A stretch of 23,518 nucleotides of DNA. It comes from DATHGT01 sp035317605. GTDB taxonomy: Bacteria; Methylomirabilota; Methylomirabilia; Rokubacteriales; CSP1-6. A model generated the notes under the pieces. That model was given only the letters and a program-made list of their open reading frames with translations, was not told the origin of the DNA and did not search any database. The stretch is taken from positions 1 through 23,518 of the forward strand of contig DATHGT010000184.1 in NCBI GenBank assembly GCA_035317605.1. Direction: 5' to 3'. Shown here in pieces: positions 22,301 to 23,518 of the stretch; within the stretch, counting starts at the first letter, position 1; each line of letters starts with the position of its first letter. The position numbers and the translations under genes are program-made.

Positions 22301-23518
22301 GACTCCTCGGTCGAGTACCCGCCCGCCCGCATCCAGCTTTCCCACTGCCCGGGCAGGCGGCGGCCGTCCGCGAACTGCGACATGACCGGGGTGATCCGCT
22401 CGCCGTCCCACAGCGCGAACGAGCAGCGGTCGACGCGACACACCTGGGCGATCTTCATCGTGACCTGGCGCAGGAGCCGGCGGGAGTTGAGCGTGGAGCC
22501 GAGGATCTCGGCGATCTCGAGCATCGCGCGGGTCTCGTCCAGGCGGCGCTGGGTTTCGGCGAACAGGCGCGCGTGATCGAGGGCCAGCGCGGCCTGCCCG
22601 GCCAGCGAGCCCAGCAGCGAATGGGTCTCCGGAGCGGACGCGGGCCGGGTCATGCGGGTCATCGAGAAGGCGCCGAGCAACCGATCGCCGATCGCGATCG
22701 GATACGCCGTGAAGTACCGCATGCCGTAGGCGACCATGCGGGGCGCGTCCACGACGCGCGGGTCCTGCTCGACGTCGGCCCAGAGGATCGGCTCGCGGTG
22801 CTGGGCGACCCAGCCCACGAGCCCCTCGCCGATCTGAAGCTCGCTCCGCAATCCCCCGGAGAGCTGGGGATCGCCGTGGGCCAGCGAGCGGCGAAGGCGC
22901 TCGGTCGCGGGATCGAACACCCACACCGAAACGTAGGGCGCGTCGAAGAACTGCGCCACCGCCGCCGCGATGTTGGCGAGGACTTCGTCCATCTGGAGCG
23001 ACGAGGACATCCGGCGATTCACGTCCTCCAGCGCCAGCAGGCGCTCGCCATACTCGCGCGCGCGGCGGTACAGCCGCGCGTTCTCGAGGGCGACCGCCGC
23101 CTGATCGGCGACCGCCCTCAGCACCCGAACCTCCTCGTCGTCGAAGACCCGCCCGGCACGGTCGCCGGTCGCGAGCACGCCGATCACCGCCTCGCCCACC
23201 ACGAGCGGCACCGCGACCAGCGATCGGATGGGCGAGGCCTCGAAGCGCTCGCGCACTTCAGGAGTGAGCGGAACATTGGGCGCGTCCATGAGGTCGGGGA
23301 TCATGACCAGGCGCCCCTCGCTCACCGCGAGCCCCACGGCGCCGATCCCCCGCTGAAAGGTGAGATCCCGGCCAAAGGCCGGACCGAGGCTCGGGTCGTT
23401 GGAAAAGCCGAGGACGACCAGCTCGTCCACCCCGGGCGGCGCCCCGTAGAGCGCGCAGCGCATGACCCCGAACAGCGTGCGCACGTTCTCCACGATCCGC
23501 TGGCCCACCTCTTGGGGG
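19321..23518 (-). CDS. Hybrid sensor histidine kinase with at least six GAF domains, N-terminus off the window
   Basis: About 1,398 codons, running off the right edge inside a GAF domain (the frame is open through PQEVGQRIVENVR). Counting from GTG 23508, six GAF domains follow at roughly 1-165, 166-334, 335-508, 509-679, 680-850 and 851-1000, joined by coiled helices of the LALENARLYxxA type. Then come a HisKA domain (phospho-acceptor His1028 in MASGVAHDFNNLLAAILG), an HATPase (NLILNAVDAM, DTGTGIPP, FFTTKGPQGTGLGLS) and a C-terminal receiver (DDE at 1273-1275, phospho-acceptor Asp1317, Lys in FSKPL). No membrane helix is visible, so it seems a soluble sensor of small ligands or redox state. 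The next gene starts within its stop. Confidence 0.93.
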   Translation of the reverse strand, partial: PQEVGQRIVENVRTLFGVMRCALYGAPPGVDELVVLGFSNDPSLGPAFGRDLTFQRGIGAVGLAVSEGRLVMIPDLMDAPNVPLTPEVRERFEASPIRSLVAVPLVVGEAVIGVLATGDRAGRVFDDEEVRVLRAVADQAAVALENARLYRRAREYGERLLALEDVNRRMSSSLQMDEVLANIAAAVAQFFDAPYVSVWVFDPATERLRRSLAHGDPQLSGGLRSELQIGEGLVGWVAQHREPILWADVEQDPRVVDAPRMVAYGMRYFTAYPIAIGDRLLGAFSMTRMTRPASAPETHSLLGSLAGQAALALDHARLFAETQRRLDETRAMLEIAEILGSTLNSRRLLRQVTMKIAQVCRVDRCSFALWDGERITPVMSQFADGRRLPGQWESWMRAGGYSTEESPGHARAVATHRPVIIEDAVESGLLPRQLIEEFGVRSCLLVPLLRQDKVIGVMNLDYSEHVTRFEAWQIDLAMAIAGQLALSLENSRLYAEAQERLRETTTLLAVARVFSESGPPDEMMRRVAREVGRAFGADMVGAYALDARREALVALAGYHVPEPLRDFFRTRPIVLDRSPEVAALWRGGDSFTSSDVLDDPRLDPAWTAVLPSHSLLLAPTQVRGESTGALFLVWWQTGREFAASEIRLLEGVAAQVGLALENADLSRQTEAKLRETEALLSVSRALSATLDLPTLFRHFLSRVTSTLGADSAGVWLLAEDGEWLEPHADHQVPPELTDVLRRVRLSVVAHELYAEAASTLRPVFSRDVAADPRVPAAIRDAVPHRSQLFVPIVTQGRFIGGFAAVWWERECELSKGDLDLMEAIANQAAIAISNVRLFEENRRQVEELSVLYDLSRAVTGQLDRDALIDAVATQMARVLDARQMIVMLIDDQRHDIEVVLRIVDGVRQPVDGRYPLRGVGLQSVVLETGRPLRSDDYMADCERHGVQPVARPAPLRFWLGVPLTVGDETLGVIALRSEGAFTVADERLLTNIGQVAALALRSVRLFEERTRAYGELSAAQDQLVRTEKLRALGEMASGVAHDFNNLLAAILGRAQLLQRYVHDPKLASWLQVIERSAVDGAQTVRRLQEFARVRRDEPFAPVDLNAVIRDAIEMTQSRWREDALRQGVVIDVNMVTAPQATVAGDAVELREVMTNLILNAVDAMPQGGTLTLTSAVIGDSVDLTVSDTGTGIPPAVKERIFDPFFTTKGPQGTGLGLSMSYGILSRHGAHITVDSEEGRGTTFRITFSRGEALVPSTSDVDDEPVPVESLRCLVVDDEESVATVLGDVLEASGHQVVVLTDGADAIARVRQEAFDVVFTDLAMPRVSGWDVAHAVKSAAPGVPVFMVTGFGVELSPAERRAHGVVEVFSKPLRIEDITRAVAHVGRQPGPRSRPEGHR

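Noticed and set aside
18536..22924. Very long open frame of about 1,460 codons continuous with the crotonase
   Set aside because: Only the last 262 codons show a family; the rest is Arg/Pro/Gly/Ala-rich shadow of the kinase gene in another frame, a common effect of high GC.
1..23518. tRNA, rRNA, CRISPR arrays, prophage or defence genes
   Set aside because: None could be recognised on reading either strand; repeats present are short and not spaced like CRISPR, and no integrase or phage genes are seen.

Overview
The window is GC-rich, densely coded bacterial DNA, mostly on the minus strand, with frequent GTG/TTG starts and short stop/start overlaps. Gene content (TonB energy system, outer-membrane receptor, very large multi-GAF hybrid kinase, class III aminotransferase) fits an uncultured Gram-negative soil or sediment lineage. 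Candidatus Rokubacteria/Methylomirabilota is my best guess, from gene style and use of selenocysteine only. No rRNA or other marker gene is present.

Layout, following minus-strand transcription from right to left. (i) 23518-17748: a hybrid histidine kinase with at least six GAF domains, cut by the window end; a crotonase-fold protein whose start overlaps the kinase stop; and a glutaredoxin-DinB fusion interrupted by an in-frame TGA that I read as selenocysteine. (ii) 17590-17706: a palindromic element with a perfect 26-bp inverted repeat between convergent genes. (iii) 15862-17524, plus strand: an FGE/SUMF1-domain protein and a membrane protein made of two tandem homologous halves. (iv) 15792-13118: a class I aminotransferase and a thiamine-diphosphate-enzyme-like protein lacking the cofactor motifs. 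(v) 13029-2569: an iron gene array: bfd, hemP, exbB, exbD, tonB, a TPR protein, a TonB-dependent siderophore receptor, a PiuC-type hydroxylase, bacterioferritin, and an Fe(III) ABC importer (binding protein, fused permease, ATPase). (vi) 2493-1: a protein-disulfide-oxidoreductase-like selenoprotein with a UxxC site, a gamma-glutamylcyclotransferase-like gene with no normal start codon, a class III aminotransferase and the first 25 codons of a membrane protein.

The iron array reads as a complete route: TonB/ExbBD energise the outer-membrane receptor, the binding protein and ABC importer carry iron across the inner membrane, bacterioferritin stores it and Bfd helps release it. No siderophore biosynthesis genes are present, so foreign siderophores are the likely source.

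The least expected content is the two genes that appear broken by TGA. In both, TGA replaces the first Cys of a thioredoxin-fold CxxC site (Gly-Sec-x-x-Cys), the reading frame continues through a full family-matching domain, and a stem-loop follows at the spacing expected of a bacterial SECIS element. Standard gene calling would split or truncate both.
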